From Prevotellaceae bacterium UBA711 (GTDB lineage Bacteria; Bacteroidota; Bacteroidia; Bacteroidales; Bacteroidaceae), in the NCBI GenBank assembly GCA_002297545.1, contig DBLZ01000087.1:1-24487 (forward strand): DNA of 24,487 nucleotides, written 5' to 3'. This document shows, piece by piece, positions 7,595 through 15,796 of the stretch; positions within the stretch are counted from its first letter, which is position 1, and each line of letters begins with the position of its first letter. The position numbers were made by a program, and so were the translations under genes. Under the pieces are notes generated by a model, which worked only from the letters and a program-made list of their open reading frames with translations, made no database searches and was not told where the DNA came from.

Positions 7595-9460
7595 TCAATT
7601 GTCCTTCATCGGGAAGCGCTCCTGCAGAAAGTTGCGCAGGTTCCATGTGCCGATGTTGTCAATGGAAATAGTGCCGTCCTTCTCTACTACCTCATAATGA
7701 GGGATGCCGTTGAACTTGAAGAGCTGCCGCAGGTAGGCAAACTCGGTGCTGCTGACATAGTAGCTGGCCTCGCCCTTGATGTTCTTCTCAACATAGCGGT
7801 CGTAATCGGCACGCGGCGACTCGTTGGCCGCAGTGATGTAGATAAACTTGAAGTCGGGATGGTCCTTGTACTTCCGACGCAAATCTGCCGTGGCCTCTAT
7901 GCCTGCACGGCACGGACCGCAGGTGGTGGCCCAGAAGTCCACGAAGAGCACCTTGCCGGCATGTTCCTTAATGATGTTGCGGAAGATGTCGGTTGCCTTC
8001 CCCTCGGGCAGGGCGTATGACCTGGAACGTTCCTCGACCATGCGTGCCGCATAAACCTGCTCCACCTGCCCGGCCAGGAAAGGATAGTCCTTGACCATCT
8101 CCTTCACCATGTCGGCATACTTGCGTTTTCCATCATAGGTGTCAAAATATGCCAAATTACTCTTTACATCTTGTACGCCTATCATTTGCCACAGGAACGG
8201 GCGCTCCTTGCCGGAGATGCATGCCACTACGGAGTCCATCCGGGACTGTTTAACCGCCTCATGGGCAAGATGCTTCTCGTCCCTCTCTTCTTTAGTCATT
8301 GAAGAAGACCAGCTAAAGCCCCGCCTCGTGATATTCCAAATAGGGCGTATGAACTTGAAACTGTTGGTAAAGCTGTTCGCATCATAGCATGCCAACATCT
8401 CGGGGATATCCAGTGGCATGCGGCGCAAGAAGTCGTAGTAGTCGTCTTCGACTTTTGCCTTCAACGCCTCATTATCCGGATATTGTTCGGACAGATAGCT
8501 GCGCGGTCTTAGGAAAGAAAAGGACACATCGGCCTCATTCAACGACATGGTGTGCCGTATCAGGCTTACCGCCTTTTGCGAAGCGCCATACACTGAAGCC
8601 AAAGAATCGCCCACATGCTGCCACTGCGCCACCATAGGACGTAGGCTCTCCCGGAACTGAGCCGGTGTCAGCTTCAATAGTGCTTCATTCAATTTGGCAT
8701 AGGGGTATGACCATCTTTTGCTCAATTCGTTTGCCAAACAAGATAGGCGTGCGTCCTCGCCCATGAACAGCAATGGAATCTCACGGTCAGACGACCGTTG
8801 TGCCATAATGTCTTCAGCATTGACGTACATTGTCTGCGTTTTACCCGGCTCGGCAAAGAAGAAGAGCCACCTGTCGTTGAGCAGGATGGCCAGCACAGCG
8901 GGATGTTTCATTGGCAGTTTGCATGCAAACGTACCATCAGGGGCAATGGGCACTGCCATGGGAACATCCGTGCCGGTGACAATGTCCTTCAGGTATATCA
9001 GACCAGTTTCAAAGCCCAGGCGTGTATTGTATCCGGCAATGTAGCCTTGTATGGTGGCCGTATCGGGATTGAAGAAGTTGACATATCCGTTGTCGGGTGT
9101 CACCGTGGGCTGCTGCAGGGAGTGCGTCAACATGCGTTTGCTTTTGCCTTGCTTCATCAGGCAGGTTCCGTTGCGTTGCAGGATCAGAGCCACCATTTGC
9201 GTCCCGCCATTCTCCCGGTCCTGAAGAGTCAGTTCGATGTCCTTGCCTTTACTTCGCACCTGTCTGACATCACAGATACGATTATCCACAATGGCCACGG
9301 AGTCGTAGATGCCCATTGTCCATCCTCCGCGTTTGATGTCGAACCAGTTGCCGTGCACGGACTCCAATGGCGATGCCTTAGGCATGGAATTGTCTACCAC
9401 CTGTGCCTGCAAGACGCATGACACGAAGAATAATAAGAAGAAGAGGGAGGCCTTTTTCAT
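7595..9460 (-). CDS. TlpA-like thioredoxin-fold protein, exported
   Basis: This 621-residue protein has an N-terminal export signal (MKKASLFFLLFFVSCVLQAQ). Cleavage after LQA by signal peptidase I, or lipidation at the Cys of FVSC, are both possible. The middle is largely unrecognised, with a beta-rich segment near residues 120-200. The last ~150 residues are an AhpC/TSA/TlpA-type thioredoxin domain with active site CGPC at Cys514-Cys517, preceded by VLFVDFWATT, and a cis-Pro region (FNGIPHYEVV). Such Bacteroidetes proteins are periplasmic or envelope-anchored thiol:disulfide oxidoreductases; the partner is unknown. ATG 9460 starts the signal peptide and lies downstream of a well-spaced promoter. 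Confidence 0.88.
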   Translation of the reverse strand: MKKASLFFLLFFVSCVLQAQVVDNSMPKASPLESVHGNWFDIKRGGWTMGIYDSVAIVDNRICDVRQVRSKGKDIELTLQDRENGGTQMVALILQRNGTCLMKQGKSKRMLTHSLQQPTVTPDNGYVNFFNPDTATIQGYIAGYNTRLGFETGLIYLKDIVTGTDVPMAVPIAPDGTFACKLPMKHPAVLAILLNDRWLFFFAEPGKTQTMYVNAEDIMAQRSSDREIPLLFMGEDARLSCLANELSKRWSYPYAKLNEALLKLTPAQFRESLRPMVAQWQHVGDSLASVYGASQKAVSLIRHTMSLNEADVSFSFLRPRSYLSEQYPDNEALKAKVEDDYYDFLRRMPLDIPEMLACYDANSFTNSFKFIRPIWNITRRGFSWSSSMTKEERDEKHLAHEAVKQSRMDSVVACISGKERPFLWQMIGVQDVKSNLAYFDTYDGKRKYADMVKEMVKDYPFLAGQVEQVYAARMVEERSRSYALPEGKATDIFRNIIKEHAGKVLFVDFWATTCGPCRAGIEATADLRRKYKDHPDFKFIYITAANESPRADYDRYVEKNIKGEASYYVSSTEFAYLRQLFKFNGIPHYEVVEKDGTISIDNIGTWNLRNFLQERFPMKDN

Positions 9461-9492
9461 AATGATATGGGGTGAATATGTCATTTGACGCC

Positions 9493-9523
9493 CAAAGATA
9501 CAAACAAACGGCCACATGGGCAA
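9493..9523 (-). promoter_or_regulatory. Promoter of the TlpA-like gene
   Basis: On the minus strand, TTG (9521-9523) is followed by a 20-nt spacer and TATCTTTG (9493-9500). This is a full match to the Bacteroidetes TTG-N19-21-TAnnTTTG arrangement. The -7 box is about 33 nt from the start codon, giving the thioredoxin gene its own transcription start within the gap after the U32 gene. Confidence 0.75.
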
Positions 9524-9531
9524 GAGACCGG

Positions 9532-10773
9532 TCACTTATTATCCACTATTACGAAGAGTTTGTCATTACGACGCACCTTGCGCGGCATGGCTATGCTTAT
9601 GTGCCAACCCTTCTCGGCCACGGGTACGGGCTTCAGGTCGTAGCGTATCTCGTCTGCCGTGGCATAAAGTGCCCCCGTGGTGGGACCCGTGACGAGAATT
9701 TTGGCTCCGACAGACAGTTGGCATGCCTCCACCTTGAACTCAGCCACGCCCAACTTGGAATAATAGCGCACCACCTTGCCGCAGTACACCTTCTTCTCCG
9801 TGGCGGCACTGCCTGGAACATCGTTCCATTCACCCAGTGTCTGACCCTGATAGTAGCCGTCCCAGAAGCCGCGATTGAACACGGTTGCCAGGCGGGCGTC
9901 CAAGGCGTCCTTCCTGTCCTCGGTGAACGTCCCGTCCAGCACTGCACGTATGGCCTCGTCGTAGCAGGCGACCACCGTGCCTACATACTCCGGGCCACGT
10001 GCACGGCCTTCGATTTTGAACACACGCACCCCGGCTTGCATCATCCTGTCCATGAAGCGCAAGGTCTTCAGGTCCTTGGGCGACATGATATACTTGTTGT
10101 CGATATCCAGTTCCGTCCCCGTCTCGCGGTCGCGCACCGTGTAGCTGCGTCGGCACAACTGCATGCACTCGCCACGGTTGGCCGAGCGTCCCACGTTGTC
10201 CAGTGACAGGTAGCATTTGCCGCTGACGGCCATGCACAGCGCCCCGTGGCAGAACATCTCTATGCGAATGAGCTGTCCCGACGGCCCGCAAATGCCCTCC
10301 TCCACGATGTGGCGGTATATTTCCGCCACTTGGTCCATGTTCAGCTCACGTGCCAGCACCACCACATCGGCAAATCGGGCATAGAAACGCAAGGCCTCTA
10401 TGTTGGAGATGTTCAACTGCGTGGACAAGTGCACCTCCTGCCCTATGGCGTTGCAATATGTCATTACGGCAATGTCGCTGGCTATCACGGCACTGATGCC
10501 TGCCTCCTTGGCAGCGTCCAGTATCCGGCGCATGAGGGGCAGGTCCTCGCCATAGATAATGGTGTTGACCGTAAGATAGCTCTTCACCCCGCATATCCTG
10601 CACTCGTGCGCTATGCGCTGGAGGTCGTCTATGGTGAAGGTGGAGGCCGAATGCGCCCTCATGTTCAGATTCTCTATGCCAAAGTATATGCTGTCGGCTC
10701 CTGCGCGCAATGCTGCCGCAAAGGACTCTTGCGAGCCTACGGGAGCCATTATCTCAAAATCCTGTCGGTTCAT
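9532..10773 (-). CDS. Peptidase U32 family protein, TrhP(YegQ)-like
   Basis: This 413-residue cytoplasmic protein is of the U32 family, originally called collagenase-like peptidases. Best-characterised members (TrhP/YegQ) are Fe-S proteins required for 5-hydroxyuridine at tRNA position 34. The TIM-barrel start is IMAPVGSQESFAAALRAGAD. The family cysteine cluster is in HGALCMAVSGKCYLS and RGECMQLCRR, and the signature YIMSPKDLKTL ... VRVFKIEGRARGPEYV matches the TrhP branch. ATG 10773 overlaps the end of dusB by 20 bp, so coupling is likely. The neighbouring tRNA dihydrouridine synthase supports a tRNA-modification role over proteolysis, but that is inference. Confidence 0.88.
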   Translation of the reverse strand: MNRQDFEIMAPVGSQESFAAALRAGADSIYFGIENLNMRAHSASTFTIDDLQRIAHECRICGVKSYLTVNTIIYGEDLPLMRRILDAAKEAGISAVIASDIAVMTYCNAIGQEVHLSTQLNISNIEALRFYARFADVVVLARELNMDQVAEIYRHIVEEGICGPSGQLIRIEMFCHGALCMAVSGKCYLSLDNVGRSANRGECMQLCRRSYTVRDRETGTELDIDNKYIMSPKDLKTLRFMDRMMQAGVRVFKIEGRARGPEYVGTVVACYDEAIRAVLDGTFTEDRKDALDARLATVFNRGFWDGYYQGQTLGEWNDVPGSAATEKKVYCGKVVRYYSKLGVAEFKVEACQLSVGAKILVTGPTTGALYATADEIRYDLKPVPVAEKGWHISIAMPRKVRRNDKLFVIVDNK

Positions 10774-11806
10774 TGTCGTTATCGTTAGGTGTGGTCGAAG
10801 TGTGGGCCGGTGATGCGGAAAGCGTGTGCAGCAGTGTCCGTGTCTCTTCGATGATGGCGAAGAGCTCCTCCACGGTTGCGGCACGCAGCATCCTTATGCG
10901 CGTCTCGCGAAAATTGGGTATGCCTTTGAAAACGGGCGATGCTGCCAGGTGGCGTCTAACGTGGAGTATGCCGCGATATTCGTCTATCCTTTCCACGGAA
11001 GTGAGTACCTGCTGCTTGAGGATGTCCACCTTTTCGTCCGTGGTGAGCGTGCCTCCCTGCAGTTCGCGGAAGATCCACGGGCGGCCGAAAGTGGCGCGAC
11101 CCACCATCACGGCATCCACTCCGTAGCGGTCGAAGCATTCACGCACACGCTCCGCAGTGGCTATGTCGCCGTTGCCTATGACGGGTATGCGCATGCGCGG
11201 ATTGTCCTTCACCTCACCTATCAATGTCCAGTCGGCCTCGCCCTGGTACATCTGTGCCCTTGTGCGGCCGTGTATGGTGAGAGCCTGTATACCCGCATCC
11301 TGCAACCTCTCGGCCAAGTCCACTATGAACGGCGTGCCGTCCGGCAGCCTGAGGCTTTTCTCGTCCCAACCGAGACGCGTTTTCACCGTCACCGGGGTTC
11401 CTGGTACGGCATCCACCACGGCACGCACTATGTCCAGGAGCAGGGGCACATTCTGCAGCATTCCGCTACCGGCTCCCTTGCCCGCCACCTTCCTCACCGG
11501 ACATCCGAAGTTGAGATCAAGCACATCGGGATGTGCCTGGTCCACCACGATGCGTGCCGACTCGCGCATGGCGTCTATGTCCTTGCCGTAGATCTGTATG
11601 GCCACGGGGCGCTCGTCATCGCACACCTGCAACTTGGCCAGGCTCTTGTTCACCATGCGTATGAGAGCGTCCGAACTTACAAACTCGGAGTACACCATGG
11701 CCGCGCCCATCTGTTTGCACAACAGTCGGAAGCCTATGTCCGTGACGTCCTCCATGGGTGCCAACAATATAGGCTCGTGTCCCAGGTCGATGCTACCTAT
11801 CTTCAT
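10754..11806 (-). CDS. dusB: tRNA-dihydrouridine synthase
   Basis: This 350-residue FMN enzyme reduces uridines in the tRNA D-loop using NADPH. The N-terminal barrel begins LAPMEDVTDIGFR (about 15-27). The catalytic Cys102 is in LNFGCPVRKVAGKGAGSG, the FMN/phosphate region is VKTRLGW and TIHGRTRAQMYQG, and the distal site is IPVIGNGDI ... VMVGRATFGRPW. The C-terminal helical domain ends in a low-complexity Thr/Asn/Asp tail. ATG 11806 is chosen because it sits directly before the first strand. The open frame extends to 12103 only through sufE antisense-like sequence. It lies 20 nt after sufE and overlaps the U32 gene. Subfamily B is likely but not certain. Confidence 0.93.
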   Translation of the reverse strand: MKIGSIDLGHEPILLAPMEDVTDIGFRLLCKQMGAAMVYSEFVSSDALIRMVNKSLAKLQVCDDERPVAIQIYGKDIDAMRESARIVVDQAHPDVLDLNFGCPVRKVAGKGAGSGMLQNVPLLLDIVRAVVDAVPGTPVTVKTRLGWDEKSLRLPDGTPFIVDLAERLQDAGIQALTIHGRTRAQMYQGEADWTLIGEVKDNPRMRIPVIGNGDIATAERVRECFDRYGVDAVMVGRATFGRPWIFRELQGGTLTTDEKVDILKQQVLTSVERIDEYRGILHVRRHLAASPVFKGIPNFRETRIRMLRAATVEELFAIIEETRTLLHTLSASPAHTSTTPNDNDNEPTGF

Positions 11807-11826
11807 ATCTCTTGTGCGTGTATTCC

Positions 11827-12252
11827 TCAGGCCTTTGCCGTCTGGCTGAACACGAGTGCATATACCTTCATCTGCTTGAGCATGGCCAAAAGGCCGTTGG
11901 AACGTGTGGGCGAAAGGTGCTCTGTCAGACCTATCTCCTTGATGAAGTAGAGGTCGGCATCCAGTATGTCCTGTGGTGTCTGGTTGTCGAGCACGCGCAC
12001 CAGCAGAGCCACGATGCCCTTCACTATCAGCGCATCGCTCTCGGCGCGGAACCGTATCCTGCCGTCCACCAGATCGGCCTGCAGCCACACACGGCTTTGG
12101 CACCCGTCTATAAGGTTCTGTGGTGTCTTGTACTGTTCGGGCAGAGGTTCCTGTTCCCCACCCATGTCTATGAGCATCTGGTAGCGGTCCATCCAGTCAT
12201 CGAAGTCATTGAACTCCTCTATTATCTCGTCTTGTATCTCGTTTATCGTCAT
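11827..12252 (-). CDS. sufE: SufE-type cysteine desulfuration protein
   Basis: This 141-residue cytoplasmic protein is of the SufE family, which accepts persulfide sulfur from the desulfurase SufS and passes it on for Fe-S cluster assembly. The acceptor cysteine is Cys51 in LIDGCQSRVW, and the C-terminal helix contains LTEHLSPTRSNGL, both diagnostic. Length is typical. No suf genes are in the window, so it is a detached member. It sits between a glutaminyl cyclase-like gene (30-nt gap) and dusB (20-nt gap) and may be read from the same transcript. The nearby Fe-S enzymes make the position reasonable but do not prove a specific partner. Confidence 0.95.
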   Translation of the reverse strand: MTINEIQDEIIEEFNDFDDWMDRYQMLIDMGGEQEPLPEQYKTPQNLIDGCQSRVWLQADLVDGRIRFRAESDALIVKGIVALLVRVLDNQTPQDILDADLYFIKEIGLTEHLSPTRSNGLLAMLKQMKVYALVFSQTAKA

Positions 12253-12282
12253 GACGTATGTAGTTTGATTTCCTAAAATGCC

Positions 12283-13296
12283 CTACTGCTCGTTGTAAAG
12301 CAACTGCAGCACTGTCTGCCCCACGGCCTCCAGCACGTTGGGGTCTATGTTCTCCGGAGTGTCGTCTACGGTGTGCCATGTGGGTCCGAAACTGCTGGGT
12401 CCGTTCTCGAAGTGCGGCACTATGTCTATGCACGGAATGCCGGCCACGGTGTTCACATTCACATGGTCGTCCACAAGCGCTCCGCCTTCACGTGATGTGA
12501 AGAACTGGCCGTAGCCCAGTTCCGAAGCCAAGGCCCACACCTTGTTCATCACATGCGACGCGAAGTGCATACTCACCTGCTCCTTGGCAAAGGATGCCCC
12601 GCGTCCGCCCACCATATCCAGGAGGATGCCGTAGCAGGGCTTAAAGCCATTGGCGGCTGCCTGTTCGGCCCACGCCTTGCTGCCAAGGCACCACGTGTCG
12701 CGCGTCTCCTCGCCAACAGTCTCGGCCCACTGCGGCGTGCCCATGTCCTCGGCATCGAAGCACACGAAGTCCACGCCCACCCCCTGCAAGGGTTGTTGCT
12801 GCAACTGGCGGGCTATCTCTATCATCACGGCCACTCCGCTGGCACCGTCATTGGCACCGAGTATGGGGGTCCGGTGGTTAGCTTCGTCCGGGTCGTTGTC
12901 TGCCCAAGGACGAGTGTCCCAGTGGGCACACAGCAGTATGCGCTTCCCGGCCTGCGGATTGCAGGAAGCGATGATATTACGGCACGGCACCTTTGAACCG
13001 TCCCACGCAGTGACCTGTGCGCTATGCTCGGCCACATCGCAACCCATGCCCGCAAACTGCATCTTTATCCATCCGGCACATTTGTCTGCCTCGGCACTGC
13101 CAACGGTACGCGGGCCAAAATCGCATTGCATGCGGACATAGGTCATGGCACTGTCGGCCACAAAAGCCGGACATGGCTTGTTGGCCGCCTTCCCGGCCTT
13201 GCCTTGCTTCTTGGACGAGGGCGATGTACAGGCAAAGGCCAGTATGCCTATCGCCGCCATCAGCACCATCGTGCATAAGGAGATATGTCTGTTCAT
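12283..13296 (-). CDS. M28-family glutaminyl-peptide cyclotransferase-like lipoprotein
   Basis: This 337-residue exported protein has a lipoprotein signal ending in LAFAC with Cys23 as the probable lipidated residue. The mature domain is an M28 zinc fold close to glutaminyl cyclases. Key sites are CAHWDTRPWADND (His125), GANDGASGVAV (Asp150), FDAEDMG (Glu183) and a late GPTWHTVDDTPENID segment supplying the final histidine. Glutaminyl cyclases convert N-terminal Gln to pyroglutamate; an aminopeptidase activity is the main alternative. ATG 13296 opens the signal peptide; longer forms read through the AT-rich gap. Location downstream of a gamma-glutamyl hydrolase/dipeptidase fusion suggests peptide processing. 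Confidence 0.88.
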   Translation of the reverse strand: MNRHISLCTMVLMAAIGILAFACTSPSSKKQGKAGKAANKPCPAFVADSAMTYVRMQCDFGPRTVGSAEADKCAGWIKMQFAGMGCDVAEHSAQVTAWDGSKVPCRNIIASCNPQAGKRILLCAHWDTRPWADNDPDEANHRTPILGANDGASGVAVMIEIARQLQQQPLQGVGVDFVCFDAEDMGTPQWAETVGEETRDTWCLGSKAWAEQAAANGFKPCYGILLDMVGGRGASFAKEQVSMHFASHVMNKVWALASELGYGQFFTSREGGALVDDHVNVNTVAGIPCIDIVPHFENGPSSFGPTWHTVDDTPENIDPNVLEAVGQTVLQLLYNEQ

Positions 13297-13354
13297 TCTC
13301 TTGTCTCTATAATAATATAATAAGGTATATCGTGTAGTGAGTCTCATCGCGCAG

Positions 13355-15064
13355 CTATGCCTGTCCCATGGCTTGAGCCATGCGCATAACGCGCAGGAAG
13401 TTATCTCCCCAGAGCAGGTGCAGGTCGGCCTCGGAGAAGCGTTCACGCAGCAGACGGCGCGTCAGGTTGAGCAGTTCGCCGGCATGTGCCACACCGGGCA
13501 CTCCGCCGTCGCCGTCGAAATCGGAGCCTATGCCCACATGCTCTATGCCCATGATGTCCACGGCATGACGTATGTGCTCCATGGCATCGAGGACGGAAGC
13601 CTCGGAAGCGGAACTCAGGAAGCCATGGTATAGCGTCACCTGCATCACGCCACCCGACATGGCCAGACGGCGCATCTGTTCATCGGTGAGGTTGCGCGGA
13701 TGGTCGCACAGGCTTCGGCAACACGAATGGCTACAGACGATTGGCACCCCGGAAATGTCCAAGGCATCATAGAAACTGCTCTCGGCCGCATGGCTCATAT
13801 CCACCATCATGCCCACACGGTTCATCTCGCGTATGGCCTCGGCACCAAGGTGGCTGACTCCCCCGTGCTCCTTATTGCTCTTGCGGGCAGAGTCGCACAG
13901 ATCGTTGTCGCCATTGTGGCACAGGGTCATGTAGACAACGCCGCGCCGACGGAAGTGCTCTATGCGTGTGAGGTCACGTCCTATGGCATAACCGTTCTCT
14001 ATGCCCAGCATGATGGCCTTGCGACCCTCGCGTTTCAGGCCGTAGAGGTCATCGGGAGTGCGGGCTATGGCCACTTGAGTCTGCTCTGCGGCCACCATCT
14101 CCTCTATGCGGGAAAGAGTGGCGTCGGCCTGCGCCGTTGCTGCCAGATATGCCTCGGGAGTACGTTCGCCCTGCGGCAGGTAGGCCACCATAATGGTGGC
14201 ATCCAGCATGCCGTCCCTCATGCGCGGAAGCGTAACGAGGCGTTCCTCGGCTGTATCGAACTTCATGGGCGTGTCGCAATGCGAGTCCAGCGACAGTACA
14301 CGGCTGTGCACACGGCGTGCCTCGGCATAGTTCCCGGCCTCGCCCACCAGCCACTCGAATATGGGCATCATGCGCCGGTCCCCGGCCATGACGAAACACT
14401 CGGGGTGCCATTGCACGCCCAGGATGCTCTTGTATTCGGTACTCTCCACGGCCTCTATCACCCCGTCCATGGAACGTGCCGACACGCGCAAGCGAGAGCC
14501 AGTGGTGCGGACAGCCTGATGGTGGAAACTGTTGACCTGCAACAACGGGCATCCATCCCCGTCCACAGGAAGGTGTGAGGGGGCGAAAATTGCCTCCAGG
14601 ATGGTACCCTGCTCTATCCTTACGGTGTGCGATACCTGCTCGCGGACCAAGTCCTGACAATGCTTGATGAGCGGGGCCTCGGTGTACTGCACCCCCAGGT
14701 CCTGGTAGATGCTCCCTCCCATGGCAGTCGCCAACATCTGTATGCCACGGCAGATGCCCAGCAGGGGCAACTGTCGCTCCAGGGCACGCCGTATCAGCCG
14801 GAACTCGGGCACATCGCGCTCGGGATTGATGCCATGCAACTGCGGTATGGGCTCCTCGCCCACCAGCAACGGGTTCATGTCAGCTCCGCCGCTCAGCACC
14901 ACGGCATCCAGGCTGTCCAGCAAGGCCTCCATGGCTTCGTCGTCCATGTAGGGCGGTATCACCACCGGGCTACCTCCGGCCTGCAGGATGCTGCGATAGT
15001 ACCCCGGTGCCAGTTCACACCCTTTCTCACCATAGTTGCCGGTTATGCCTATGAGTGGTCTCAT
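13355..15064 (-). CDS. Fusion: class-I glutamine amidotransferase (C26, PuuD-like) + membrane dipeptidase (M19)
   Basis: This is a 569-residue single reading frame with two complete enzymes. Residues 1-240 are a gamma-glutamyl-gamma-aminobutyrate hydrolase-like amidotransferase with triad Cys105 (LLGICRGIQ), His220 and Glu222 (VQWHPE). Residues about 255-569 are an M19 renal-dipeptidase-like metalloenzyme with ligands His262 and Asp264 (SHCDT), Glu356 (GIENG), His425 (DMSHA), His446 (CSHSC) and Asp515 (GSDFDGDG). There is no signal peptide, so it should be cytoplasmic although many M19 enzymes are exported. Both active sites look intact. It could cleave gamma-glutamyl bonds and then the released dipeptide; substrates are not known. 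It follows an lrp gene with a hairpin between. Confidence 0.92.
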   Translation of the reverse strand: MRPLIGITGNYGEKGCELAPGYYRSILQAGGSPVVIPPYMDDEAMEALLDSLDAVVLSGGADMNPLLVGEEPIPQLHGINPERDVPEFRLIRRALERQLPLLGICRGIQMLATAMGGSIYQDLGVQYTEAPLIKHCQDLVREQVSHTVRIEQGTILEAIFAPSHLPVDGDGCPLLQVNSFHHQAVRTTGSRLRVSARSMDGVIEAVESTEYKSILGVQWHPECFVMAGDRRMMPIFEWLVGEAGNYAEARRVHSRVLSLDSHCDTPMKFDTAEERLVTLPRMRDGMLDATIMVAYLPQGERTPEAYLAATAQADATLSRIEEMVAAEQTQVAIARTPDDLYGLKREGRKAIMLGIENGYAIGRDLTRIEHFRRRGVVYMTLCHNGDNDLCDSARKSNKEHGGVSHLGAEAIREMNRVGMMVDMSHAAESSFYDALDISGVPIVCSHSCCRSLCDHPRNLTDEQMRRLAMSGGVMQVTLYHGFLSSASEASVLDAMEHIRHAVDIMGIEHVGIGSDFDGDGGVPGVAHAGELLNLTRRLLRERFSEADLHLLWGDNFLRVMRMAQAMGQA

Positions 15065-15084
15065 TATCTTACGCTTTATAGTTG

Positions 15085-15109
15085 GTCGGACGTGTCAGAC
15101 AAGTCCGAC
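15085..15109 (-). other. Hairpin between lrp and the fusion gene
   Basis: GTCGGAC (15085-15091) pairs with GTCCGAC (15103-15109) around an 11-nt loop. It lies in the 52-nt gap 8 nt after the lrp stop and about 20 nt before the fusion gene's ATG. No T-run follows. No TAnnTTTG box is visible for the fusion gene, so this may be a partial terminator or RNA-stability element. Confidence 0.45.
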
Positions 15110-15116
15110 TGCAGTC

Positions 15117-15629
15117 TCAGTCGCTGATCTTCTTCCAGTCTTCTTCCATCTGAGGCTTTGCCTCCTCCTGCATGCCGCCTATGGGCAACTCCTTCTTAAT
15201 GCTTTGGGTCAGGGAGATGAGCGTCTCTGTGCTCATGACGCCGTCTATCTGCTGCAGGCGCCCGTTGAGCAACTCCATCAGGTGTGCGTTGTCCTTGGCA
15301 TAGAGCTTGATGAGCATGGTGTAGGGGCCGGTGGTATAGTGGCACTCCACTATCTCCGGTATCTTCATGAACTCCTCCACCACATTGCTGTACATGCTGC
15401 CCCTCTCCAGGGTGATGCCTATGTAAGTACAGGTGTTGTAGCCCAGGCTGGCAGGCAGCACGTGGTAACCGCTGCCCACAATGACGTTCATATCTATCAG
15501 TCTCTGCACGCGCTGATGTATGGCAGCACGACTGACGCCGCACCTGGCAGCGACGTCCTTAAACGGTATGCGGGCGTTGTTGGATATTATCTCCAGTATC
15601 TTTTTGTCAAGAGAATCTATCTTTTCCAT
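15117..15629 (-). CDS. Lrp/AsnC family transcriptional regulator
   Basis: This 170-residue DNA-binding protein has an N-terminal winged helix-turn-helix (residues about 5-60, DSLDKKILEIISNNARIPF ... GVSRAAIHQRVQRL). A C-terminal RAM/AsnC ligand-binding domain follows (VECHYTTGPYTMLIKLYAKD ... GVMSTETLISL). Lrp-type proteins sense amino acids and oligomerise. The C-terminal ~20 residues are a charged extension. ATG 15629 is preferred because it begins just before DSLDKKIL and lies 24 nt after a perfect promoter. As the first gene before the amidotransferase/dipeptidase fusion it may regulate that operon and itself, which is inference. Confidence 0.95.
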   Translation of the reverse strand: MEKIDSLDKKILEIISNNARIPFKDVAARCGVSRAAIHQRVQRLIDMNVIVGSGYHVLPASLGYNTCTYIGITLERGSMYSNVVEEFMKIPEIVECHYTTGPYTMLIKLYAKDNAHLMELLNGRLQQIDGVMSTETLISLTQSIKKELPIGGMQEEAKPQMEEDWKKISD

Positions 15630-15652
15630 TGGTTTCTTGTTGTTTTGACATA

Positions 15653-15683
15653 CAAAGGTAGCAAGAATGACAGATTTATCCAA
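15653..15683 (-). promoter_or_regulatory. Promoter of the lrp-led operon
   Basis: On the minus strand, TTG (15681-15683), a 20-nt spacer and TACCTTTG (15653-15660) fit the Bacteroidetes sigma-ABfr consensus. This is the only clear promoter before the six minus-strand genes from lrp to the U32 gene. Confidence 0.75.
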
Positions 15684-15721
15684 GGTTTTCACGCTTTTTA
15701 TCATTACCGCAGGGCCACCGC

Positions 15722-15743
15722 GCCACATGGCATCGCCTGTGGC
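15722..15743 (-). terminator. Possible terminator after ttcA
   Basis: GCCACA (15722-15727) pairs with TGTGGC (15738-15743) in the 113-nt stretch between the ttcA stop and the lrp promoter. The stem is short and lacks a T-run, so the call is weak. The stretch contains no other recognisable feature. Confidence 0.25.
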
Positions 15744-15796
15744 AACCCGGCCCCACTGTCATGGCAACGGGGAGACAATACCACGGGAATGACCCC

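Noticed and set aside
10826..11950. Plus-strand 374-codon open frame
   Set aside because: It is antisense to dusB and the end of sufE, with no recognisable domain.
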